Source: Sisyra terminalis (lineage: Eukaryota; Arthropoda; Insecta; Neuroptera; Sisyridae). From it: DNA of 64,000 nucleotides. Made by a program: the position numbers and the translations under genes. Shown one piece after another: positions 23,046-34,587 of the stretch. The stretch's first letter is position 1; every line of letters starts with the position of its first letter. The notes beneath the pieces were generated by a model that saw only the letters and a program-made list of their open reading frames with translations, was not told where the DNA came from and made no database searches. Location of the stretch: positions 8,866,001-8,930,000 of the forward strand of contig OY292280.1 of NCBI GenBank assembly GCA_958496175.1. The letters are read 5' to 3'.

Positions 23046-23266
23046 CAGTGTAATCTCACTAATCCGGCACTATTAGAAACCGGAGGGTGCCGGATTATTG
23101 GAATGTTCGGTTTACTGGATTGTAGTGAAAAAGTCATAGGTAATGGATAAAATAAAACATTTAATAAAGGGAATAAATGTAGAGGGGCGAGGGAGGCGTG
23201 GGTGGAGGGTGCCGTATTATTGGACGTGCCGATCTATCGAAGTGCCGGATTAGTGAGATTATACTG
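23046..23266. mobile_element. pogo/Tigger-like MITE, 221 bp
   Basis: The ends are CAGTGTAATCTCACTAATCC and the inverse of CAGTATAATCTCACTAATCC, with TA on both sides (23044-23045 and 23267-23268). A CAGT start with GCCGGATTA words is typical of pogo-type Tc1/mariner elements. Non-autonomous. Confidence 0.85.
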
Positions 23267-23268
23267 TA

Positions 23269-24123
23269 TTAATAGCGTCAACTTTAGAAAGTTGATCGAA
23301 ATATTAGGATACACTAATATTAAGTACACATAGTAGTTTAGTATAGGGATTTGCGACCTTCGACTAGAATCATACGAAGTTTTTTTTTTTTTTTTTTTTA
23401 TTTGGCCCTGTCTTTCCAACTTTTGGCCACTTTTATACATTATATTTTACAAATTCTACATATCTAGTACATAATTGTCATACATATAAATGATTCATCT
23501 TTTATATCCCTATGAAATCTAACATAAATTACTATACACATATTCTTATACTCTGATATATACCCTTTCATACATATATATTTATACTTATTATTATTCA
23601 TACGAAGTATGCATTAAAAAAATATCTATATTTGCGAAAGTAAACACTTTTTTACAGCTAAAAAGGTTTACATACTTTTTTATGATCCATATTTAATAAT
23701 AATTTTACTCTGAATTCTCAAAAGGTAACCTTTCCTTGACCTAGAAAATTATTTAATCCACAAATTGGCAAATGTGAATATTATTATGGATATCATATCA
23801 CTTCTAATATATGCAATTTCAATATATGCAGATATGCGCCAAAATTGCCTATACATAACAATAAAACATAGCCACAAATAAAATTTTACGGTCCTAATTT
23901 TACTAAGATATGAATATAAAATCAAGATTTCTCGAACTTAAGGTAAATATTCCAACGATCAATGCTGCCTTTTGTATAATGGAGGACCATTTGGATGGAT
24001 TACTATACTATCCTATATAATAGTAAGCCTCATTTGCCAAATTGATGAACTCCACTTTTGAAAAAAAAATATAGTGCCTAACTACTTAAATTAGTCTAAT
24101 CTTAGTAATTTTTTAAACTTTTC
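23269..24123. other. No gene recognised; includes a 22-bp poly-T run
   Basis: A T-run near 23380-23400 and repeated CATATAT/TATATAC words near 23440-23600. The minus ORF here starts in the MITE and passes through the T-run, so it is not credible. Confidence 0.5.
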
Positions 24124-24344
24124 GGTTCAAGTCTCTTTTAAAACAATCAAATCTGACAACGTTGCATTTTCGACTATGATTTGTACATAATTCGCGAATA
24201 AATCAGTCCACAATGAAAATTTAGCCACAAAAAGGAAAAGTATACAATATTATAATTGAATTAACAAAAAATCGTGGAAGAATAAAAAACAAAGTAGAAA
24301 ATGCAACGTTGCCAAATTTGACTGTTCTGAAAGGGACTTGAGCC
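24124..24344. mobile_element. GGCTCAAGTG MITE, copy at 24.1 kb
   Basis: GGTTCAAGTCTC at the left, GGGACTTGAGCC at the right. Inner arms CTGACAACGTTGCATTTTC and GAAAATGCAACGTTGCC. Flanks AACTTTTC and AAGTTTTT match at 6 of 8 bases. Confidence 0.75.
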
Positions 24345-25500
24345 AAGTTTTTAAAATTTTAAATATCACTTAAAAGCAATATTATTTTGGAGCTTCATTA
24401 GTAAATTATATGACACTAATGCAATTTGGAACCGGTTTTCTGCTTTTTGTGCTCACTGGAGTCAATTGATTTGACAAGGGAATCATTTAAATATTGGCAT
24501 AATATGTAGAAACGAATTATTATTAAGGATATTAATTCACTTCGATTGCTTAGAATGCTTTAAATGAGGAATACTACAATATATACAGTTATGTACCAAA
24601 ATTGTCTATACATCAGTTAAAAGTAAAAACATAACCTCAATTTAATTTGACGGTCATAATTTTACCATCTTTCTCCCTAATATTTGTTAAAGTTTAATAT
24701 AAAATTTAGGTAATTCGAACTTACAAAAAAAGTCCCAATAACCATGGCTGTTTTCTGTATAAAGACCATTGGGATGGACAGCTGTACAAAATATGGATGC
24801 AATATGTGGAGATGATTTATTAGTAAAATTTATAAGTACGCCCATGGCGGTTGATGCACTTGCACTAAGGTATTGCAGCTAGACCCGGCGGATTATAAAA
24901 GTATGTTGGGCTGGAAAGAATAACTTATATAGCGGAAAAATTCAACAAAAGTTATATCCACTTTTCCGCAAACCATGACTGCTGCTCTCCATAAAAATAG
25001 AAAATAATTTATCCATATTTTTATCGAATTATGAATTAATTTATTAAAAACAATTTCGTTTACCAGTGATTTTCCACAATTCTCAATTTTTTTCCCCCCA
25101 AATCGCGGTAATTTTTATTTTTACATTAGTGTTTTTTTCCAAAAATGAGTATAAAACTTTCCACCACTTGCCAAACATTTCATAACTATAGTTTTACCAA
25201 AATTTATAAATATAAAATTTAATTTGTAACTATAAGTACTTCTACCCAAATGTTCAGTTCTCCACAGGAATTATTCTAATTTTAAAACAATTTTATTAAT
25301 TACATTTTAAAGTTGGGAGCAAAGTGCAAAAGTGTAGAAATTGAAAACCAAAAGTTACACTATTGTATATGAAATAGTTCCTCAACAGTTCCAAGTTTAT
25401 AATTAATAATTAAGTAGTATCAATTAAAGCAGATAAAATTGCAAATTGGTTCGAATTGATTGAAAAATCGCTGAAATTTGATGAATATTGAATATGAAAG
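24345..25500. other. No gene recognised upstream of the type II modules
   Basis: AT-rich, unique-looking DNA. GGATGGA-TTACTAT and similar words near 23990 and 24770 suggest an old internal duplication (GACCATT.GGATGGA). No coding signature. Confidence 0.4.
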
Positions 25501-25504
25501 CAAT

Positions 25505-25670
25505 TAAATCATTCAACCGCTAGATAAAGCAAAATTCATGTTTGCGCAGAATCCACCAAAAGCTACTTCTGTCATGTATCCATGCGGCCATTTTTCGTAA
25601 CCAAGTGGGTTTCGGCATTTACGCGGAAATTTATGGACAATTGAAAAATCCAACTCCCGAATATTTTTCG
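25505..25670 (+). promoter_or_regulatory. Type II promoter/first-exon module 1 (upstream of X2)
   Basis: The conserved block begins TTTGCGCAGAATCCACC at 25541 and continues with AAAGCTACTTCTGTC and GCGGCCATTTTTCG. It ends CG|GTAAGTTTATTG, with the GT at 25671-25672. The downstream 3' splice site is AG 28098-28099. The short ORF from ATG 25538 stops within the block here, so I treat the module as leader rather than coding. Confidence 0.65.
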
Positions 25671-25734
25671 GTAAGTTTATTGGGAGTTCAGGGAATAATT
25701 TTGATGTTAACAAGCCAAAATTTAATGGAAAATC

Positions 25735-25931
25735 CGTGAAATTTAATGGCAATTTAGTATTAGAAGAATTTTATCATTCAATTACTAGTAAAGCGAAATT
25801 CATGTTTGCGCAGAATCCACCAAAAGCTACTTCCGTCATTTATCCAAGCGGCCATTTTTCGCGCCCAAGTGGGTTCCAACATTCACGTGGAAACTTCTAC
25901 AGGATTTTAAAGTCAAATTTCAATTTTTTCG
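25735..25931 (+). promoter_or_regulatory. Type II promoter/first-exon module 2 (upstream of X2)
   Basis: The second copy begins 264 bp after the first (TTTGCGCAGAAT at 25805). The donor is TTTTTCG|GTAAGT with GT at 25932-25933. In this copy the frame from ATG 25802 (MFAQNPPKATSVIYPSGHFS) is open into the donor. The same ATG is ATA or ACG in four other copies and the frame is stopped in several, so coding is unlikely. It contains ACTTCCG (ETS-like), GGCCATTTT (YY1-like on the other strand) and TTTCGCGC (E2F-like). Confidence 0.65.
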
Positions 25932-26089
25932 GTAAGTTTATTCCACAAATCTTTTCCTAGATTGCAAATAGGGAATACTAAAGTACCATTTAAAAAAATG
26001 CATGAAAATTTCTACCGTTAATCTTTTTAAAACTGAAAAATATTAAACGTCGGTTATGGTCTCATGTTCTTGATATTTTTGGCCATAAT

Positions 26090-27230
26090 TTCACTAATTA
26101 GGTGACAAATATTGCGATTTCTTTTAATTCAAATGATAGTATGATATATTTTTGATAATAGTTTGTTTCTTAATAAGTAATTAGACCCAAACCCTGGAAA
26201 TATTGGCAAATTTATTGGTATGGGAAAATACTCAAAATTGTTAGGTTATTTTTTCGAATTTTCGATGAAACTATGATCATAGAGATCAAATATAGAGTGC
26301 TTAAGTTCTATTTAACGATATAATCAAAGGCTACCTTTACGACTCAACATTTCACCTCAAATTTTGGAGATTTTATCTCTGGCTAGTTAAATTGATCATG
26401 CGTACAGAGACGTCAATCATTTCGTTTAAGTGAAAAGACAGTAGGACGGAGATTGCATTTCCGAATCGAATACTATGTCAAAAATAAATCAACAATGAGT
26501 TCTCTAAACTTCATCTCTATGGTCAACAAAAAATGGAGAGTTTGGAATTAAAAACATTTATGTACAATCCTGGTAAATCATTGTTAAGGTTAAGAACTTT
26601 TCGGAATCCTCGCTATTATCATGGTTTCGATGTTTCAGTAATTTCTTTTCACAATATTATTCTTATAGCAATAGGGGTGCACAAACTTCAAGTTTCAAGG
26701 GACCTTCCTTTAATTCAAATGTTAGTATGATATATTTTTGATAATAGTTAAATTCATAATAAGTAATTTGAACCAAAGTCAGGAAATTTTAGCAAATTTA
26801 TAGATATGGGTAAAACTCAAAATTTCTACCTTATTTTTTTCCGTTTTTCATTGAAGCCATGACCACAAAGATCTAGTATAGAGTGTTCATTTTGTATATA
26901 GCAATGCTATCTTCATATCCTATCAATTCATCACAAATTTTGGAGATTTAAATCAAGTACATACCAATAATTATAAAAGTTTATTAATAGGGCTTACAAA
27001 TTATAAGACAATTTCATATATCCTTAAATTTATTGTCAAATCAACTTTTTGTAATTTTTGTATAAGACAGTTGAAGAAAGATAGGATCTCCGAATCGATT
27101 ACGATATCAAAATAAGTTGAACATGAGTTCTCTACACTACATCTCTATGGCCACAACAAAAAATGGTCAGTTTACAAATGAAAACATTTTATGTACAATT
27201 TTTTTTTCTTTAAAATGCAACTTTAATAGG
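26090..27230. repeat. Two diverged about 0.63-kb tandem copies within the presumed X2 leader intron
   Basis: TAGTATGATATATTTTTGAT occurs at about 26138 and 26724, and ATGAGTTCTCTA at about 26495 and 27123, each with similar flanks. Similar sequence (AATATTTTTGA.AA.AGATTA and AAGTAATT) follows the type II modules near 51.8 and 52.3 kb. The intron sequence therefore seems to have been duplicated with the first exons. No gene. Confidence 0.7.
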
Positions 27231-27238
27231 TAATTATT

Positions 27239-28034
27239 AGGGGGATTTTTTTTTTTACTTATTTTTTTTTTTGGTCCCATCGTGAAATTTTGTTGGAAAT
27301 ACCAAAAAAAAAAATCTCTGAAAGTTTGAGCCCTTAATATTAATTTTAAGTCCTCGACCACGACGTGTAAAGATTTCCCATTGAAAATACACGGAAACTC
27401 TGATTTTTTATTTTTAAATTTCTATATCTCAGCGGCATTTCATGGGATCGCTTTTACCGAAGATGGTTTTTTCTCAGAATTAAACGCTCTACAAAAGTGC
27501 CCATTGCGACAACGTCGTAACTCACACCGGTGAGGTAGTACGGGCCACTGAACCTGATTTTTCCATAAAATTCGCGTTTTTTTTGCATTTATCTCGTAAA
27601 TAACAAGAGCTACGGAAAAATTATAAATGAAAAACTTGTAGAGAATTTGATTTCCTACAAAAAAGGTCTTGTAGACCAAATCGCGAAGATCAATATTAAA
27701 CGAGGTATTAAGCCTTGAATTTTATGGAAAAATCAGGTTCAGTGGCCCGTACTACCTCACCGGTGTGAGTTATGACTTTGTCGCAATGGGCATTTTTGTA
27801 GAGCGTTTAATTCTGAGAAAAAACCATCTTCGGTAATAGCGATCCCATGAAATGCCGCTGAGATATAGAAATTTAAAAATAAAAAATCAGAGTTTCCGTG
27901 TATTTTCAATGGGAAATCTTTATACGTCTTGGTCGAGGACTTAAAATTAATATTAAGGGCTCAAACTTTCAGAGAATTTTTTTTTGGTATTTCCTACAAA
28001 ATTTCACGATGGGACCAAAAAAAAAATCACCCTA
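27239..28034. mobile_element. hAT-like long-TIR MITE, complete copy
   Basis: The ends are TAGGGGGATTTTTTTT and the inverse of TAGGGTGATTTTTTTT. A perfect 8-bp duplication GTAATTAT is at 27231-27238 and 28035-28042. Arms of about 300 bp include GTCCTCGACCACGACGTG and CTATATCTCAGCGGCATTTC. It lies 64 bp before the X2 3' splice site. A partial relative is at 2652-3150. Confidence 0.88.
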
Positions 28035-28097
28035 GTAATTATACATATATTCCTGAAACAACGCAAGAAAACCCTTAAAACAATTTTTTCTCTTTAC

Positions 28098-28099
28098 AG
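28098..28099 (+). other. 3' splice site before the X2 coding exon
   Basis: AATTTTTTCTCTTTACAG is a strong pyrimidine tract and acceptor, 98 bp before the ATG. The nearest donors upstream in the right orientation are those of the type II modules at 25671 and 25932. Confidence 0.65.
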
Positions 28100-28197
28100 T
28101 TGAGAAAGCGTTTAACATTATACCAGGACTACAAAAGAGTGATAAAGCGGCTTTAGATTCATAAAAAGTATTAAAAATTAAAATTTTTACTGAAAAA

Positions 28198-28758
28198 ATG
28201 AATAATCCCAATGCAAACCAGCAAAATCCAAATGTATCGTCTGGTCCGATTACACCTCATCCAGATCAACTGGCATATTATGATCCTCAGGAAAATAAGT
28301 TCATCATTATTCCAAATACGTACTTCGATGTCCTGTGGAAATCCGTTTATAGATGGGTGTTCACCCCCACTGGATATGTGTTCAGTGGCATGTTTCTGGA
28401 ATTACCAAACACCGGGATAATCCCACCTCAGCCGACTCAAATTCCACAAATTTTGTCCAACATTGGTAGTCCTTGTTTTCAATGTATTGCTTCAGTAGCA
28501 AACCAAGGCAATAATTCGGCGGCAGGTTATGTTCCTTTGAACAACCCATTTTTGGTTCAGAGCCAAAATCCAAATGTTTATCAAAACCAGTTTGCCAATA
28601 CTGCTAATAGTTCAAATATGCCAAACATCGGTAGTATGGTTACTATGCCTGCTTTTAATGGATCATCATCCTCAATGATATTTCCATATACTCAAAATTT
28701 CGTACATAATTCTGCTGGACCAAGTGGTTTGCAAAATAATCCAAATTTTCATAATTAA
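28198..28758 (+). CDS. X2: Asn/Pro/Gln-rich paralogous protein, 186 aa
   Basis: Paralogue of X1 and X3, family unknown to me. The ATG at 28198 is preceded by an A-rich leader (TGAAAAAATG). Residues 24-57 carry the core: QLAYYD, IIIPNTYFD, then VYRWVFTP, at the same distance from the start as in X1/X3 (YRWV at 51-54 in all three). TTNT is replaced by LWKS and the region after residue 60 is unrelated, with Ser/Asn/Gln/Pro-rich sequence and two Cys (CFQC) near residue 100. The C-terminal NAMR..QNNNP motif of X1/X3 is missing. No signal peptide or membrane segment. An AATAAA at 28985-28990 may end the transcript. The promoter type differs from X1/X3. Confidence 0.85.
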   Translation: MNNPNANQQNPNVSSGPITPHPDQLAYYDPQENKFIIIPNTYFDVLWKSVYRWVFTPTGYVFSGMFLELPNTGIIPPQPTQIPQILSNIGSPCFQCIASVANQGNNSAAGYVPLNNPFLVQSQNPNVYQNQFANTANSSNMPNIGSMVTMPAFNGSSSSMIFPYTQNFVHNSAGPSGLQNNPNFHN

Positions 28759-28984
28759 AACTCTTAAAAAAATTTTTTCTGATAACAGTAGAAAATTCTT
28801 CAGTTGGGTATATACCAGAAGTGGCTATTGTAATACCATAAAAAATTTTAAAGATTAGTTCTTTGTTGGGTTATAAAACAATACTTAACTCTTGTATATA
28901 GCCAATTGTTAAACTTAATATTCGTACTCAGTGCTATTTTTCGATTTTATAACTATTTAACTTTAAAATTTATAAAGCAATACC

Positions 28985-28990
28985 AATAAA
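28985..28990 (+). terminator. Candidate polyadenylation signal for X2
   Basis: AATAAA 226 bp after the stop, followed by T-rich sequence. Confidence 0.45.
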
Positions 28991-29379
28991 ATAAATAGGA
29001 TTATTGCATTGTTTAATCACAAAAAAAAATGCCATTTAATATCCGAAAAAAAATCAGTCACTATAGTCTTCATTATTTGGTTTCAAAAACTTCATATTTC
29101 AAAGTTATAATTTTCTCCAACAAAAAAAAATATCCCATCAACTTCCAAATTTCAATACTTTCTTAAATTTTTTAACAACTTAATGTTTAAACAAATGTAA
29201 AATATCATTCAAATAGCAACAGCTTTGTAAATATTTCGAAAAAGCAAACAGGAAACATAAAGAAGATTTCCCAGGACAATTAAACGCGGTTAAGGTTTTA
29301 AAATTTTATTATAACTTCTCTAATCAATCCGGTTTTAAATAATTAATTATTAATTTGCTAAATGAATATCATTAGGAAT

Positions 29380-29957
29380 AATTTGGCTAATATTTACTAA
29401 GCTACAACAGCACTAAATTTGAAACGCAAAGTGGATAGCCCCTGCTATGTCATCGACACAAAAAATTGAAAGGGGAGAAAGAATTGAAAAGATTCATCGT
29501 AATTCCAGGATTCCAAAGGAATTCATAGAAATCCCTAAACAAATCATAGTATATTTTTTTTTGGACTTGGAAATGGAAAAATTGTTAATCGGCTTCCAAT
29601 TCCAATTTCGCCCACATTTTCCATCCTTAATTTCGATTTTCTTTTGTTTATTCCAAATTTAAATTTTTACAGCATCCTCTTACGTGAATATTGAAAAAAA
29701 AATTATTATCAATGGCGTCGTAAACTTAATAGACATCCGAAGCTTTGGCTTTGGCATCCGAAGTATTTGAAGTTTTATTTTTCTCGAAAATTATTCAACT
29801 TCCCTTTCCAAAAGCATCTACTTAATGAGACCATTCCTCTTTTCTCCTAATAAGGTACTACTTTGATAAATTTTTACACCAGTCATAGCAGTGTCTATCC
29901 ACTTTGTGTAATCAATGCAGAGTATTGGCAGTCTATGAAATATTAGCCAAATATCTT
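29380..29957. mobile_element. Inverted-repeat element near 29.4-29.96 kb
   Basis: TTTGGCTAATATTT near 29383 is inverted as AAATATTAGCCAAA near 29938, and CAAAGTGGATAGCCCCTGC near 29427 as GCAGTGTCTATCCACTTTG near 29888. The arms are imperfect. No target duplication found and no ORF conserved inside. Confidence 0.65.
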
Positions 29958-30722
29958 ATGTAATTTTATAAAGAATTATCGAATGATAATTTCATAGTTG
30001 TAGTTATCAAAAAGTAGGAAAAAAGATGTATTAGGAAATGTATAAAAAATCGGAAATCATAATCGCTAGCAATTGTTTTTCTAATTGTCATGTAATTGTA
30101 TTCTTTCGATACACAATTAAATTAATCTGGAAAAAAAAAATTATTTCCTTTGTTTCTAGAAATATTGCAAATCTTTTAGATTAATTATACATAAGTTCTA
30201 AGCTCAAAGCTCCACACCTATCATATTATATAATCTTTTTTATTTTTTTAAGTAAAAGAATTGTATATTTGGAATAATTAAAATTTAAATGAATTGTAAA
30301 ATGTTATCAATATTATCAAATTTTGGAATATTTTTCTTCTTTGTATTTTTTTATGGCAATTTTGTATTCAACTAAAATTATAAATAAAATAAATTAATCA
30401 TTTAACAACCTTTGGTTTCATTATCTGTATTCTTTTGATTTATTTCAGAAATATTTCATTTTATAATTTTCTCTTAGTATTTGAACTTTTACGTTTCAGC
30501 ATCGTAATTATAACAATAGTCTTTTGTAATAAATTCCCTTTGAAAAATTACGGTGTAACATTGGAAAATTTTTCTTTAAGAAGATGCCGAATTGGTTTCT
30601 TGCCTATTTAAGTTCCAAAAAATATTAACCATCATACATCGCCAACAATATTCGCATTAAGAAGAACAATATTGAAATTAATATTATGCATCGTTCAACA
30701 ATGGAAACAGTAGAATTGATAC
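29958..30722. other. No gene recognised
   Basis: Very AT-rich unique-looking DNA between the inverted-repeat element and the GGGGCATTTC element. No coding, RNA or repeat signature. Confidence 0.45.
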
Positions 30723-30726
30723 TATT

Positions 30727-33524
30727 GGGGCATTTCACGTGAAGGGGATAGCGAAAAACAAGTGATGTTCTGAAATTTGTTCAAATTTGGCATAATTGTA
30801 TTTCTAGTACGTATGAATGTGGATACAAAATATTTTTTTCGAATGATGATTTGCCAAGTTATACGCTTCTAAAGAATTGTCGTTTTTGAACTTCGTAATT
30901 TTTGAAAAACAAATTTCAAATTAACATTTTTTTTTAAATTTTAAATATGGCGGTTTAAATAGAAAATTAACTGTTCTTTCTAAACAAAAAATAAAACTGG
31001 ACATTTTTATTTTTTTAATATACAAAACCGGAAGTAAATTTTTCAAATCAAAATTTTAGTAACTTCGACACTTTGATTTTTGATTTTTTTGTTTCAAAAT
31101 ATAGTCTAAAGTACACTTATGATACACCAGAAGTTTCATAATGGGATCTGCAATAGTTTAGGAGATAGAGGAATTAAAGTACATACGTGCCGTACTGAGG
31201 GTCGTATTCTAGCTTCCTTAGGACCACTGGTTTACGTGATATAACACTAAAACGCTGCAATAATTATATTTATTATCCTACTTAAGCGTATTTAATGCTC
31301 TAACAATGTTGTTGGGTAATTATTATTCAAATTAAAATAGTACTTATTGAAAAAAAATGTTAGTAGGAAACAGTAGTTTAAAATAAAAGATGATAAAATT
31401 CAGATCTCAGCTTTTATTTTAGTAAATAAGAAGACAATTTATTTAGTTAATAGGAAATAAAGTAGTTTAAAATAAATTTTGTGATAAGTAATAAAATCAT
31501 CTGCTAGCCAAAGAGGTTGAACGATTAGGGTAAACGTGCTCCATAAACCCCATATTAAACTTAAACTTTCATTTCCCCTCAATTTTCCAAGTGGTCGTAC
31601 CCCTTCCACAGCATATTTGTACAGATACAACACAAACACCCACACACGTTAGGCTACTTATAATTCCTTAAAAATAATAAGGGAATGTACCCCCTACGTA
31701 AAAACTGAGGGATGAAAAAAAAATTTACTTTAGATTGGCGAGTTATATATCATTGGAAAGGTATTTAAAAGTTAAAAAATGATCTGTATTAATATTTTTA
31801 ATAGAACTAATAAAAAGTTCAGTAATTTAATTTAAAGTACAAAAAATTGCCTTTTTGAAATATAAATGTTTTTATAGATAATAATCTGACAGTAATTTTT
31901 TTTTTTACAAAATTGTTTGAAATAGATCCTTAGGGTTGCTCAGTAAGGAAATATTAACGAAAAAAATGTAATAGTAATAATAATAATAAAGCTTAAAGTA
32001 AATACGTTTTTAAAACTGTGCATATATATAATCGTGTATTTATATACCTCCTCTGACTGATGAAATTTTAATATTCGGTGTATTCCTTATAGGAAGTAGG
32101 CATGTGATAAGATTTTTTTTTTTTGAAAATTCCCATCCTAACAGAGAAGGGCGGATTCAGGATTTTTTTTTGGGGGGGGCACAATATATTTTATTTGCAA
32201 TTGCGTGAAAGGGATCACGAAAAAAATTCGCAATTCCAGCCAGAAATCATCATTATGATAAATAATAAATAATCATATCATCATAATGATAAAAGAAATT
32301 TAAAATCCTCTTCCAGAGCAAAAGGCATACGTCAAATCGTGTGTGGTGAACTCTGGACTATCCAATATAGTTTAATTATATAGTTGAAATTCAGATATTT
32401 TAATAATACGTTTATAGATACATAATGGTTATACATGATTATGGAAGAACTGGGTTTCGTGCAATTGTACAAATTTCAATTTTGCGGTTGTGTTGTACAG
32501 TGCAATAGTGTAATAGTTTTTAGAAAAAGGTTCATTCGGGAATTGAAAAAGGGAAATGGGGTTATTTTGATACGATTATTTTGATTACTTTCGACTTTTT
32601 TACTCATAATTAAGACCGAATTTATTGAACTTGGCGATATTTTTTATTTGTGAATAGATGCTGATTGATTTACGGATTATTTGGATCACGGTAGGTATAC
32701 CTACTGTAGGTATACGCAATTGAACATACCCTGTTTAGATATTTATAAATATTTTTGGAAAATGAATTAATTATTACATAGAACTATTTTATTCTTTGCA
32801 ACAGTTTTTTAAATGTGTCTTTTTCAAGAGTGTGAAGTGTTTCTAAGTATGATTAAATTTTTTGTCAAAGAAATAAGAAAAATAAAATACGTTACGCAGA
32901 CGAAGTCGCGGGGATCAGCTAGTAAGTACATAAATATATAACCTGGCCTTGTTTCATAGTTGTGTTATTAACTTTTCACAGTCTTTTCGACAGTCCAATT
33001 TTATAATAGTTGTTGATTTTTAAGTAAAGTTTATGATAAAAATGGTTTTTATTTTGACATTGGTCAAAACGCCAGTAGAATGGAGTTCTCTCTTTTCTTC
33101 TATGTATTGTATTTAATTTTTTTGTTTGTTTTTTGTTTAATTCTTTATATCTTTTCTTTTTATGTTGTTACTTTTCTTTTCTTTTCATTTATTTATATTG
33201 AGTTTTAATATCTAAGGCGAGGAGCACACAGTGCTCAATTCCTTAGAAAAAAAAAATTGTATTTAGAAAGAACAGTTAATTTCATATTTAAACCGCCATA
33301 TTTAATATTTTAAAAAAACAATTTTTAATTCGAAAATTTTTTTTCAAAAAATTCGAATTTCAAAAACGACAATTCTTTAGAAGCGTATAACTTGGCAAAC
33401 ACTCATCATTCGAAAAAAATATTTTGTATCCACATTCATATTTACTAGAACTACAATTATGCCAAATATGAACAAATTTTAAAACTTTACTTTTTTTCGC
33501 TACCCCCTTCCCGTGAAATGCCCC
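30727..33524. mobile_element. 2.8-kb TIR element with 4-bp duplication, copy 2
   Basis: It starts GGGGCATTTCACGTGAAG and ends with the inverse ...CCGTGAAATGCCCC. TATT lies on both sides (30723-30726 and 33525-33528). The left arm matches 10889-11460, and the right arm is truncated by a later insertion (31640-32935) and begins again at the GAAAGAACAGTTAAT word near 33265. No transposase ORF. It lies upstream of the C module. Confidence 0.85.
31640..32935 (+). mobile_element. Helitron-like (Helentron-type) fragment
   Basis: It ends CAGACGAAGTCGCGGGGATC-AGCTAGTA near 32896-32925, a terminal motif I associate with insect Helitron-like elements. Its interior (GTTAGGCTACTTATAATT, GGCGAGTTATATATCATTGG, CCTCTGACTGATGAAATT) matches 62120-63780. 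No Rep/helicase ORF, so non-autonomous or decayed. The class assignment is from memory and tentative. Confidence 0.55.
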
Positions 33525-33879
33525 TATTGTACTATCAAACCATTTTCTTTGTTGCCTTTTTTCGCCTTTAAATATAAAGTGGCAAAACCCATTGTCGATT
33601 CCCAAGTAATTATTTTGTTATTAAATTATATTTATTTTAAATTAAATTTTAAAATCAATTAATGTATACGTTTCGCTATCAATTTTAAGAAAAATCAAAT
33701 CATTTATAATTATTTCTTGCCAACCATTATAATAAAACGAAATTGAATCAATGGATATCAGTCATGTGTGTACTTAAAAATAATACTTATGATAAGAGGG
33801 AGAATAGATTACATTATTCGTCGCATTTATAATATATATAAATATACTATAATTATTTCTTTCTTTTTCTAGTAGCAAC

Positions 33880-34217
33880 ATCTAATACATGCAAGGATGT
33901 TTCTTTTCAACCAATAGACCAATAATATTGTTTATTTTAATCATACGACTAATAGGATGGCCGAAGGTTTAATATAGTAATAACTTTATAAATAGACATT
34001 GAAGCTTTTAGATATAATATTTTTTTTCAATTTCTTGGATTTAACGAATTTAAATTCATTCCACTTTTAAAATCCAATAGAGTAATACACAATATAGTGA
34101 AATTAATTGTTCAATTTTAAATTGATTTTTGCATTGTTGAAGTTTCTGTGGACATTGAAGTAGTGCTTTACATCATTGCTGAATTTTGGAGAAAGAAAAA
34201 AAATCAATTTGATCCAG
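33880..34217 (+). promoter_or_regulatory. Type I promoter/first-exon module C (probable X3 first exon)
   Basis: Upstream part AATCATACGACTAATAGG resembles module A. The exon-like end has CATCATTGCTGAATTTTGG, an A-rich run and ATCCAG|GTTAGT, GT at 34218-34219, the same design as module B. The 3' splice site at 37835-37836 before X3 is the likely partner, giving an intron of about 3.6 kb. Confidence 0.55.
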
Positions 34218-34497
34218 GTTAGTATCTTTTTTTATCTATTTAGCAATAAATTAGAGTTTGATAATTGCAAACCCTTGGCATTACGCAAATCAGTGGTTCT
34301 GTAACAAATTTTTCAAAGATGCTTAACCGTTTGGGGGTAAATTATTAAATATGGAGATCTACTGTTTTTCTTTCAAATTGCCAAACCCTCTATAATTCTA
34401 TGGATCATTATTTTAAAGTATGATTTATATTTCATTTAAAATAGCATGGACACTAAAAAATAGTCTTTTATTTTTAGGGATCAAAAAATATATCTCT

Positions 34498-34587
34498 ATA
34501 GTAGGAATTCTTTTATCTGTATAAATAAAATCGTTTGTCCTGACTGACTAATCAATCAACGCACAGTTTAAGCCGTTGGTCGTAGAC
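34498..34587 (+). mobile_element. Start of a Helitron-like fragment
   Basis: TATCTGTATAAATAAAATCG followed by TTTGTCCTGACTGACTAATC and GTTTAAGCCGTTGGTCGTAG resembles the 5' part of small Helitron-like insect elements. It is interrupted by the AAGGTTTATAAA element at 34588. Confidence 0.4.

Noticed and set aside
25736..25960. ORF with MFAQNPPKATSVIYPSGHFS across type II module 2
   Set aside because: The start codon is ATA or ACG in four of seven copies and the frame is stopped in others. Conservation fits a promoter/leader better than a coding first exon.
32050..32085. Extra hammerhead core (CTGATGAAATTTT)
   Set aside because: No stem II hairpin and no GAAA at the right distance. The same sequence at 63.67 kb is simply part of the shared Helitron-like fragment.
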